DNA from: Deltaproteobacteria bacterium
GTDB lineage: Bacteria; Myxococcota_A; Polyangia; Polyangiales; Ga0077539
Direction: 5' to 3'
Assembly (NCBI GenBank): GCA_016218725.1
Contig: JACRDB010000149.1
Location: 1-64,000 of the forward strand
Length of the DNA: 64,000 bases
The translations under genes were made by a program, and so were the position numbers. Shown in pieces: positions 41,545 to 49,449 of the stretch. Within the stretch, counting starts at the first letter, position 1. Every line of letters begins with the position of its first letter. The notes beneath the pieces were generated by a model. It searched no databases. It was not told the DNA's origin and saw nothing but the letters and a program-made list of their open reading frames with translations.

Positions 41545-42957
41545 ATGCGACGCGCTCGGATCCTCGCCACCGTAGGCCCCGCCAGCCGTGAAGGCCCCCT
41601 CCTCGACGCGCTCCTGGCGGCCGGAGTAGACGGCTTTCGGGTGAACTTCTCCCACGGCACCGCCCAGGAGCACCGCGAGACCGTCGCGCGCATCCGTCTG
41701 GCAGAGCAGCGGGCCGGGCGCTTCGTCGCCGTCCTCGGGGACCTCTCGGGTCCGAAGATCCGGTGCGGCACCTTCCCCGCCGGACCCGTGGAGCTCATCG
41801 AGGGCCAGCGCTTCACCCTCACCACCCGCGCCGTCCCGGGTGACATCACCCAGGTGTCCTGCACCTACCCCCTGTGGCGGGATCTGCGCCCCGGGGACGC
41901 CGTCCTCCTCGATGATGGCCTCCTGCGCCTGCGCGCCGTCGCCATCGCCGGCGAGGACGTCACCTGCGTCGTCGAGGTTGCCGGGCCCCTGTCCGATCGC
42001 AAGGGCATCAATGTCCCCGGGGCCACCCTCTCCACCCCCGCCCTCACCCCCAAGGACCGCCAGGACGCGCTCCTCGCCCAGGAGCTCGGCGTGGATTTCC
42101 TGGCGCTGTCCTTCGTGCGTCGCCCGCAGGACCTCGCGGACCTGCGCCAGGCCGTCCCGAACATCCCCCTCATCGCCAAGATCGAGAAGCCCGAGGCGGT
42201 CTCCAACCTCGACGCCATCACCGACGTGGCCGACGGCATCATGGTCGCCCGCGGGGACCTCGGCGTCGAGCTCGGCAGCGAGAAGGTCCCGCTGGTCCAG
42301 AAGCGCGCCATCCGCGTCACCAACGACCGCAACAAGCTGGTCATCACCGCCACGCAGATGCTCGACTCCATGATCCGCTCCCCGAGGCCCACCCGCGCCG
42401 AGGCCGCCGACGTCGCAAACGCCGTCCTGGACGGCTCCGACGTGCTCATGCTCTCCGGCGAGACCGCCGCCGGGCGCTACCCCCTGGAGGCCGTCCGCAC
42501 CATGGACGCCATCATCCGCGAGATCGAAGCGTCGGACCTCTACTGGGAGCTCGCCAACGGCCCGAGCGCCCAGGGCGCCACCTGGGACTTCGCCTCCGCC
42601 TGCGCCGCCGCCGCGGCCTTCACCGCGCGCAACGCCCCCCTCGCGGGCATCATCGTGTTCTCCCACAGCGGCCACACCGTCAACCTCGTGGCCGAGCACC
42701 GCCCCAGGGCCCCCATCGTCGCCGTCACCCCCGAGGTCAAGGTCGCTCGGCGCCTCGCCCTCCAGTGGGGCACCCTCCCCGTGGTCGAGGCCATCTCCGC
42801 CGATCCCACCGAGGTCCTCGCCGCCGCCGAGCGCCTCGCCCGCTCCCGCCTCGGCGCCCGCGACGGAGACACCGTCGGCGTCGTCGTCGGCAGCCAGCGA
42901 AGCTCCGGCACCAAGGCCTTCATCCTCGACACCCTCGGCCGCCCCCCCGGTGGCTGA
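41545..42957 (+). CDS. pyk: Pyruvate kinase
   Basis: This 470-residue protein catalyses phosphoenolpyruvate + ADP to pyruvate + ATP in glycolysis. Motifs: ILATVGPAS, RVNFSHG, the active-site lysine in PLIAKIEKPEA, the metal-binding IMVARGDLGVEL, and ATQMLDSM. The length is normal. Upstream 209 bp (41336-41544) contain no gene. The stop overlaps the next gene by 8 bases. Confidence 0.96.
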   Translation: MRRARILATVGPASREGPLLDALLAAGVDGFRVNFSHGTAQEHRETVARIRLAEQRAGRFVAVLGDLSGPKIRCGTFPAGPVELIEGQRFTLTTRAVPGDITQVSCTYPLWRDLRPGDAVLLDDGLLRLRAVAIAGEDVTCVVEVAGPLSDRKGINVPGATLSTPALTPKDRQDALLAQELGVDFLALSFVRRPQDLADLRQAVPNIPLIAKIEKPEAVSNLDAITDVADGIMVARGDLGVELGSEKVPLVQKRAIRVTNDRNKLVITATQMLDSMIRSPRPTRAEAADVANAVLDGSDVLMLSGETAAGRYPLEAVRTMDAIIREIEASDLYWELANGPSAQGATWDFASACAAAAAFTARNAPLAGIIVFSHSGHTVNLVAEHRPRAPIVAVTPEVKVARRLALQWGTLPVVEAISADPTEVLAAAERLARSRLGARDGDTVGVVVGSQRSSGTKAFILDTLGRPPGG

Positions 42958-43990
42958 AAAGACCGAAGAGCCCACCCCAAAGCGCCGCGAAGAGGCCCGC
43001 CGCCGCGGCGAGGTCGCTCTCTCCCGCGACGCCGCCGGCGTCGCCGCCCTCCTCGCCGCCTACGCCCTCCTCGCGGGCGCTCTCGACAAGCTGAGACATA
43101 CCTTTACCTACATGCTCCGACATGGCCTCTCCAGGGCTTCCCACGGGGACCCTCTGGGGGTGGCCGCGGGCGCGGGCTGGCTGGCCCAGGAGGCGTTGGC
43201 CGTGGGGCTGCCGGTGCTCGGGGGCGCCCTGGCCGCGGCGACGCTGGCGGTGGCGCTCCAGACGCGCTTTCTGTGGTCCCCGGAGGCGGCGCTGCCGAAG
43301 CTCTCGCGGGTGGCTCCCTGGGACAACCTCGCGCGGCTGGGCAAGCTCCGGACGTACCTGGAGCCGCTCCTGCACCTCCTGCGGGGCCTCCTGGTGCTGG
43401 CGGCGGGGGCCTCCGGGGTGTGGGTGTGGTGGCGCCAGGGCGCGCGGGTGGGCTCCCCGGAGGGGCTCTGGAGCCGCGCGGGGGCGCTCCTCGGGGTGGT
43501 GGGGTCCCGGGTGTGCGCCGCGCTCCTGGTGCTGGCCGCGGTGGACCTGTGGTACCGCTGGCGCCAGCACGAGGAGGGCCTCAAGATGAGCCACCAGGAG
43601 CTGAAGCAGGAGCACAAGGAGTCCGAGGGCGACGGGCAGTTGAAGCACGCGCGGGAGAGGCTCCACCGCGAGCTCCTGGAGGAGCAGAGCGTGGCCGAGG
43701 TGCAGCGGGCGAGCTTCGTGGTGACCAACCCCACGCACTACGCGGTGGCGTTGCGCTACGAGGAGGGCGAGACCGAGGCCCCGGAGCTGGTGGCCAAGGG
43801 CGAGGGCGACCTGGCCCGGAGGATTCTCGAAGAGGCCCACCGCCACGGGATCCCGGTGCTGCGGGACCAGGCCCTGGCGCGCTCGCTGCACGAGCTGGCC
43901 CTTGGCGAGGAGGTGCCCGAGGCGCTCTACGAGGCCGTGGCGGCCATCGTGAACCACCTCTCCGAGGGCCGCGACCCGGACGATTACTGA
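42950..43990 (+). CDS. FlhB/SctU-type export apparatus protein, orphan
   Basis: This 346-residue protein starts at GTG 42950 (VAEKTEEPTPKRREEARRRG), the standard beginning of FlhB and SctU. Four membrane segments precede a cytoplasmic domain with the autocleavage motif NPTH (FVVTNPTHYAVALRY). These proteins switch substrate specificity in flagellar or type III secretion. No other secretion gene is in the window; its neighbours are pyruvate kinase and a transporter. Confidence 0.9.
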   Translation: MAEKTEEPTPKRREEARRRGEVALSRDAAGVAALLAAYALLAGALDKLRHTFTYMLRHGLSRASHGDPLGVAAGAGWLAQEALAVGLPVLGGALAAATLAVALQTRFLWSPEAALPKLSRVAPWDNLARLGKLRTYLEPLLHLLRGLLVLAAGASGVWVWWRQGARVGSPEGLWSRAGALLGVVGSRVCAALLVLAAVDLWYRWRQHEEGLKMSHQELKQEHKESEGDGQLKHARERLHRELLEEQSVAEVQRASFVVTNPTHYAVALRYEEGETEAPELVAKGEGDLARRILEEAHRHGIPVLRDQALARSLHELALGEEVPEALYEAVAAIVNHLSEGRDPDDY

Positions 43991-45000
43991 GCGGGGGCGC
44001 CCTCCGGGGGCTCGTCGATGCGCGCGTTGCCCTCTTTGATCTTGGCGGCCACGTAGAGGGCCGGGAAGGAGAGGAACAGCCCCGCCAGGCCGAAGACGTG
44101 CTCGAAGAGCAGGAGCGACGTGATGATCACGAAGCCCGGCAGCTTGATGTGCCGCGCGGTGAGCTTGGGCGTGAGGTAGTACGACTCGATCTTGTGGAGC
44201 ACGAAGGTGCTCACCAGGAACACCACCACCCCGACGGGGCCCTTGTGTACGTACGCCAGGGCCGCGAGCACCCCCCCGGAGACGAAGCCCCCCACTACCG
44301 GGATGAGCCCCAGGACCACCATGAACACCAGCAGCGCGGGGATGCTCGGGAGCCCCAGCGCCAGGAGCACCGGCAGGGTGATCAGCGTGTTCACCACGGC
44401 CACCACCACCTGGAGCTTGGCGGTGATGGTGATGGCCTCGCACACATGGCCGAAGTACCCGAGGAGGATGCTCGGCGGCGAGTCCGCGGGGAGCGCGTCG
44501 TACCAGGCCTCCAGGTCCCTTTGCTCCAGGGTGTAGACCACCGCGAGGATCAGCCCGAGGAGGGCGTACACCAGGTTCCTCCCGGTGGCGGCGACGAAGG
44601 TGAGCACGCTCCCGGCGTAGTGCTGGCCGCGCTCCACGGCCTGCTCGGCGTCCACGTGGCCCCCGAGCAGGTGGTGCTCCCGCACCCAGGAGAGCAGGTG
44701 CTGGAACTGCGCCTGGAGGTCGTGCTGGATCGACGGCACCCTCGGGAGCACCTGGGCCACGCCGAAGGCCGCCAGACCCGTCACGGCCGCCAGGGCCAGG
44801 AGCACCTGGGCGAGCACCCCGACGGCCAGGGGCACCCTCCAGCGGTCCCGCAGGAAGCGCGCCCCGGTCCCCAGGCTCCGCTCGAACAGGACGAAGAACA
44901 CCAGCAGCACGGCCAGGTGCCGGAAGACCCAGAGGAGCACCAGGAAGAGCGCCAGGAGGAACATCCTCCGGCGGTTGCGGTCATTGAAGTACGCGCGCAT
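43984..45000 (-). CDS. AI-2E family transporter
   Basis: This 338-residue polytopic protein of the PF01594 type has about eight membrane helices. Conserved segments include LLGLILAVVYTLEQRDLEAW, the loop VVLGLIPVVGGFVSGGVLAAL and the C-terminal LTARHIKLPGFVIIT-LLLFEH. Members export small molecules or ions (TqsA exports autoinducer-2; others are Na+/H+ antiporters), so the substrate is open. It is convergent with the FlhB-like gene, sharing 7 bases. Confidence 0.88.
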   Translation of the reverse strand: MRAYFNDRNRRRMFLLALFLVLLWVFRHLAVLLVFFVLFERSLGTGARFLRDRWRVPLAVGVLAQVLLALAAVTGLAAFGVAQVLPRVPSIQHDLQAQFQHLLSWVREHHLLGGHVDAEQAVERGQHYAGSVLTFVAATGRNLVYALLGLILAVVYTLEQRDLEAWYDALPADSPPSILLGYFGHVCEAITITAKLQVVVAVVNTLITLPVLLALGLPSIPALLVFMVVLGLIPVVGGFVSGGVLAALAYVHKGPVGVVVFLVSTFVLHKIESYYLTPKLTARHIKLPGFVIITSLLLFEHVFGLAGLFLSFPALYVAAKIKEGNARIDEPPEGAPAQ

Positions 45001-45036
45001 GGTCCCCCGTAGATGGTTGCGGTGTGCGTGGGAGGT

Positions 45037-46470
45037 TCACCGCACGCAGACCCTCAGGGGGATGCCCCCCTCGGCGCGGAGCGTGGTGTCGTCGCAGCGC
45101 ATACCCGTGGGGCAGACGCCGTCGTTGCACACCCGGGTGCAGTAGCCCATGGTGTCGCCCTCGCGGGCGATGCGGCACATGGCCGACTGGCACGTGGCCG
45201 CGCCAGGCATGCACGACGCACCCAGGGGCGCGGCCCCGGCCTGGCGGCACACGAAATAGAACGCCCCCCGCTCGTCCGGGAGCGTCGGGCGGCAGGCCCA
45301 GCCCGCGGGGCACCCGCCCGAGGGGGTGCAGCCCTGGACGCACACCGCGGGCGCGGCGTCCGTGTCGCAGGCCCCCGAGCGGCAGAGGTTCACCATCCCG
45401 CTCATGCGGCAGGTGGCCCCCATGGCGTCGGGCCCGAGGACGTCGTCCGGGGGGATGCACACCTGCTGCGAGCCCGCGAGCTGGCAGCGGTACGGCGGCA
45501 GCCCCGGAAGGCGCTGCGGGCAGTCGAGCGCCGTGCGGCAGGTGCCCGTGCAGCCCGTGGTCGGGTGGTACAGGGTAGATGGGCACCCGAGGGCGTCCGG
45601 CAACTCCACCCACACGCACACGCTCCGCCCCCCGGTGACGCCCGAGCAGGAGAAGCCCGCGGGGCACTCCAGCGCGCTGCCGCAGTCGTGCGTGCAGTGC
45701 GCGTTCATCGCCGTGCCGAAGCAGTACTGCGAGCATGCCGGCGAGGCCGTGTTGCAGCGCAGGCCCGTGTCGTCCGGGATGCAGCGCCCCGCCACGCAGC
45801 GGTGCCCGTCGGCGCAGTCCCTCCGCGCCGCGCAGGACCGCGTGCAGGTGCGCACGCCCCCCACCACCGGCCCGCAGGTGAGCCCCGGCGCGCACCCGTC
45901 GTCGCTGGTGCAAGGGTCGAGGTAGCGCCCCGTCCCCACCGGCGCCGTGTCTACCATCGCCACGTCCGGCGGCGGCGGTGGCGGCGGTGTCACGTCCGGC
46001 GGCGGTGGAGGTGGCGGCGGTGGCGGTGGTGGGGGTGGCGGTGGGGTCGTGTCCACCACGGTGCTGTCGGGCGGTGGCGGTGGAGGTGGTGGCGGCGGGG
46101 GTGGAGGAGGTGGAGGTGGTGGCGGGGGCGCGTCCATCCCACCCTCTGCGCTCACCGGCGAGGAGTCCGGCGGGGCCGCGTCCCCGGGAGCGGTATCCGA
46201 GGCATCCACGGGCGCGTCGACGGGGCCCGCGTCGGGCCGCGGGCCCTCCTGGCAGCGGCCGTTGATGTCGCAGTAGCCGCTCTTGCAGTCGCGGTCCTCG
46301 ACGCAGTCCGAGCGGCAGAACTGCGTGGGGTCGCAGTACCGCCGCGGGCCGCAGTCGGTGTTGATCGCGCACTGGGTCCTGGCGCAGTCCTGCATCCCCG
46401 CCGCGAGCCCGAGGAGCACCACCGCACCCGCCAACCCGATCCACCGGGCGCGCCAGGGCCTGCCATCCAT
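45037..46470 (-). CDS. Cys-rich lipoprotein with poly-proline linker
   Basis: This 477-residue protein has a hydrophobic signal (WIGLAGAVVLLGLAAGMQDC) with an imperfect lipobox. A short Cys-rich head (CAINTDCGPRRYCDPTQFCR) is followed by an Asp/Ala linker and two long runs of proline separated by DSTVVDT, about 150 bases of CCX repeats at 45960-46130. The C-terminal 230 residues contain many Cys-rich modules (CTSDDGCAPGLTCGPV, CAARRDCADGHRC). It is a likely surface protein of unknown function, divergent from the ATPase gene. Confidence 0.72.
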   Translation of the reverse strand: MDGRPWRARWIGLAGAVVLLGLAAGMQDCARTQCAINTDCGPRRYCDPTQFCRSDCVEDRDCKSGYCDINGRCQEGPRPDAGPVDAPVDASDTAPGDAAPPDSSPVSAEGGMDAPPPPPPPPPPPPPPPPPPPPDSTVVDTTPPPPPPPPPPPPPPPPDVTPPPPPPPDVAMVDTAPVGTGRYLDPCTSDDGCAPGLTCGPVVGGVRTCTRSCAARRDCADGHRCVAGRCIPDDTGLRCNTASPACSQYCFGTAMNAHCTHDCGSALECPAGFSCSGVTGGRSVCVWVELPDALGCPSTLYHPTTGCTGTCRTALDCPQRLPGLPPYRCQLAGSQQVCIPPDDVLGPDAMGATCRMSGMVNLCRSGACDTDAAPAVCVQGCTPSGGCPAGWACRPTLPDERGAFYFVCRQAGAAPLGASCMPGAATCQSAMCRIAREGDTMGYCTRVCNDGVCPTGMRCDDTTLRAEGGIPLRVCVR

Positions 46471-46592
46471 CCGCCCGAGCGTACCACGGCAGGGCGCCCG
46501 CCGCGCGCGCTGTAGGCGTGTGTGTGTGGCGCGGCTGCGTCATTGGGGTGTTGACCGGAGGGCCCCAGGTCGGTTCCACTGGAGGCTCAGAG

Positions 46593-48938
46593 ATGTCCAA
46601 CCCCGATGATCGCTCGGGCTCTGGCGGAGGGCCGACGGACCTCCAGAGCCGCCTGCGGCCGCCGTTGAGGGCTCCGTCGCCGGGCTTCGGCACGCCGCTG
46701 CGGGCGCCGACGCCAGGCGGGGGCGTGGCCGTCCCGCCGCGGGCACCGCAGCCCTCGGGGCCGGTCCTGACGCCGGCCTCGCCGCCGCCCGCGCCGCCGT
46801 CGCCGTCCCTGGGGGCTCACGCCTCGCCGCCGCCCAACACCGGGCCCTTCACCACGCAGAAGCCCACCCCCGCGGTGCTGGGCCCCGTGCAGGGCGACAG
46901 CGTGGTGGATTTCCTCCAGGCCACGCCGCTGATGCGAGGGTGCGACGCGGCCCTGGTGGCGCGCGTGGCCGCGCAGACCGAGCGCCTGGAGTACGCGCCC
47001 CGGGAGCTCATCGTGCGCGCCGGGGGCGCCTCCCAGGGGCTCTTCCTCCTCAAGGGCGGCAAGGCCGCGGTGCAGCTCGTCAACGCCGCCACGGGCGCCA
47101 CCATGCAGCTCGAGAACGTCAACCCCGGGGATCACTTCGGCGACGTGGGGGCGCTCCTGCGCGCGGCCAACCCGCACAACGTGGTGGCCGAGGAGCCCTG
47201 CGTGGTGCTGCGCTTCCGGCAGGAGCTGGTGGACGCCCTCGTGGCGCGCGAGCCCACGGTGGTGCAGGCCATCGCGCGGCGCCTCGCCATGCGCGCAGTG
47301 CAGCTCGGCATGCTGGCCCTACGCGGCGGCGGGGAGGTGCTCAAGGGCGCAGCCCCGCAGCCCGCTCCCGCGGCCGCGGCCCCGCGCACGGAGCCCCCCG
47401 GCGGGAGCATCCCCTACGGCGAAGTGGCGGACTTCGACCCCTCGCTGCGCACCGTGGGGCTCCTGCCCCCGAAGATGATCGCCCAGCTCCGGGCCTTCCC
47501 CTTGAGGCTCCAGGGGAGCACCCTCACCGTCGGGATGGTGCAGCCCCGAGACCTGACGGCCCTGGGCGAGCTGCGCCGGGTGCTGGAGCCCACGCAGGTG
47601 GAGGTGGTGGCGCTCTCCGCGGACGATTTCGCCACGGCCCTGGTGCGCTACCGCATCGGCACCCGGGGCGAGACCACCGGCGCGGAGCTGCGCCCCGAGA
47701 GCCTGGTCTTCGACGCCGCGGACGCCGAGCGCGAGAGCGACAAGGCCGCCAGGGTCGTGGGCGACGAGGTGGTGCGGCTGGTGAACCGCATCGTGGCCAC
47801 GGCGCTGTCCCGGGAGGCCTCGGACGTCCACGTGGAGCCCGAGGCCACCGGCGTGCGCGTGCGCTTCCGGGTGCACGGGGCCCTGCAGGACTGGAACGAG
47901 ACCGTGGCCCCGTCCTTCGCGCGGGGCGTGGTGGCGCGCTTGAAGGTGCTCTCCGGGCTGGACATCACCGAGCGCAGGCTCCCGCAGGACGGGCGCATCG
48001 GGCTCACCGCCGGCGGGCGAGAGATAGACCTCCGGGTGAGCACGCTCCCGAGCTCCCGCGGGGAGAAGGTGGTGCTCCGGGTCTTCGAGGGCGCGGGGCT
48101 CTTCCGCCCGCTGGACCAGCTCTTCCTGGAGCCCCAGACCCTGGCGGGCGTGCGCCGCGCGCTCCAGCGGCCCTACGGGTCCATCCTCATCGCGGGCGGC
48201 ACCGGCAGCGGGAAGAGCTCCACGCTGTACGCCATGCTCCTGGAGCGCAAGCGCTCGCGCCCGGACACCAACATGCTCATGATCGAGGACCCCATCGAGT
48301 ACCGCCTCCAGGGGATCACCCAGGTGCAGGTGAGCGCCGCCTCGGGCCTCGGGTTCTCGCAGGTGCTGCGCGCCGCCCTGCGCCAGGACCCGGACGTCCT
48401 CGCCGTGGGCGAGACCCGCGACGCCGAGACGGCCCACCTGGCCCTGGAGGCCGGCATGACCGGGCACCTGCTCCTCACCTCGCTCCACGCCAATCACATC
48501 GCGGGCGTGCTCCAGCGCCTGGAGAGCCTCGGGTGCTCGCGCACGCTGGTGGGCGAGAGCGTGTCGTTCATCCTGGCCCAGCGGCTCGTGCGCAAGCTCT
48601 GCCCGCTCTGCGTGAAGATGGAGCCCGCCGCCCCGGCCATGGTCGAGAGCCTGGTGGCCCGGAGGCTCCTGGAGAAGGGCGCCACGGTGCCCCTCCCCCG
48701 CGCGGCGGGCTGCGAGGCATGCCACCACGCGGGCTTCAACGGCCGCGTCGCCATCACCGAGGCCCTGGCCGTCACCGACGAGGTGCGCGACGCCCTGGTG
48801 GGCGGTCAGCCCGTCGCCGAGGTCGAGCGCATCGCCTCCGCTCAGCGCGCCTTCGTGTCCTTCGGGCAGTGCGCCTCGCAGCTCCTGGCCCGGCGGGTCA
48901 TCGGCCCCGGGGAGGCCCTCCTGGCCGCGGCGGACTGA
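46593..48938 (+). CDS. PilB/GspE-type ATPase with N-terminal cNMP-binding domain
   Basis: This 781-residue protein has GGAGG before ATG 46593. A Pro-rich tail of about 90 residues precedes a cyclic-nucleotide-binding-like domain (LIVRAGGASQGLFLLKGGKA, GDHFGDVGALLRA). Then comes an N1-like domain (VGLLPPKMIAQLRAFPLRLQ) and the ATPase core: Walker A GGTGSGKSST, Asp box MIEDPIEY, Walker B DPDVLAVGETRD, His box LTSLHANH, and zinc tetracysteine CPLC and CEAC. Such ATPases power type IV pilus assembly or type II secretion. The cNMP domain suggests ligand control. Confidence 0.9.
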   Translation: MSNPDDRSGSGGGPTDLQSRLRPPLRAPSPGFGTPLRAPTPGGGVAVPPRAPQPSGPVLTPASPPPAPPSPSLGAHASPPPNTGPFTTQKPTPAVLGPVQGDSVVDFLQATPLMRGCDAALVARVAAQTERLEYAPRELIVRAGGASQGLFLLKGGKAAVQLVNAATGATMQLENVNPGDHFGDVGALLRAANPHNVVAEEPCVVLRFRQELVDALVAREPTVVQAIARRLAMRAVQLGMLALRGGGEVLKGAAPQPAPAAAAPRTEPPGGSIPYGEVADFDPSLRTVGLLPPKMIAQLRAFPLRLQGSTLTVGMVQPRDLTALGELRRVLEPTQVEVVALSADDFATALVRYRIGTRGETTGAELRPESLVFDAADAERESDKAARVVGDEVVRLVNRIVATALSREASDVHVEPEATGVRVRFRVHGALQDWNETVAPSFARGVVARLKVLSGLDITERRLPQDGRIGLTAGGREIDLRVSTLPSSRGEKVVLRVFEGAGLFRPLDQLFLEPQTLAGVRRALQRPYGSILIAGGTGSGKSSTLYAMLLERKRSRPDTNMLMIEDPIEYRLQGITQVQVSAASGLGFSQVLRAALRQDPDVLAVGETRDAETAHLALEAGMTGHLLLTSLHANHIAGVLQRLESLGCSRTLVGESVSFILAQRLVRKLCPLCVKMEPAAPAMVESLVARRLLEKGATVPLPRAAGCEACHHAGFNGRVAITEALAVTDEVRDALVGGQPVAEVERIASAQRAFVSFGQCASQLLARRVIGPGEALLAAAD

Positions 48939-49449
48939 CCAGGACGCTCGGCCCCGCGGGGACACCCCCCAGCACCAGGGGCCTCCCGGCGGCCACCGGG
49001 CGCGGCCCCGAGGGCCCCGGCCGACCGAAGCCATGGCGGTGCTCGCCCCTGGCCCCGAAGCCCGGAGCCCGCGTCTCAACGTACATCACAAGGTCCGTCG
49101 AAGGCACTTCGAGAGTTGTCAATACACACTCCATGGTGTGTACCGTGCCCGCGCCGCCCGGGAACCATGTCGCTTGAAGGCCGCACTGGGGCGTGTCCAT
49201 CGGCGCCTGGAGCCGCACGGTCAGCGGCGCCGGGAGCGTGCCTTCCTCCGTGAGCGTGGCCACGACGGCGCGCCGTGGTCCCTCCACGGTCTCCGTCCAG
49301 CGCACCGTCCAGGGCACCGGGAGGTCCCGCGCGGGGGCTGCTTCCTTCCCTGAAACATGCGCTGGGATCGTACTCTCCCGCGGTGTCTCACGACAACCGA
49401 GGAGGCACGCGAAGCTAGCGGCAGCGAGCGGTCGCGGGGTCATACCCAT
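48898..49449 (-). CDS. Small lipoprotein
   Basis: This 183-residue predicted lipoprotein (MGMTPRPLAAASFACLLGC, lipobox CLLGC) has a body with a beta-rich stretch (TVRWTETVEGPRRAVVATLT, VRLQAPMDTPQCGLQATWF) and a Gly/Pro-rich end. It is not recognised. It overlaps the metalloprotease stop by 35 bases upstream and the ATPase stop by 41 bases on the other strand. Confidence 0.6.
   Translation of the reverse strand: MGMTPRPLAAASFACLLGCRETPRESTIPAHVSGKEAAPARDLPVPWTVRWTETVEGPRRAVVATLTEEGTLPAPLTVRLQAPMDTPQCGLQATWFPGGAGTVHTMECVLTTLEVPSTDLVMYVETRAPGFGARGEHRHGFGRPGPSGPRPVAAGRPLVLGGVPAGPSVLVSPPRPGGPPRGR

Noticed and set aside
45940..46280. Glycine-rich frame on the plus strand
   Set aside because: It is the reverse of the poly-proline repeat of the lipoprotein.
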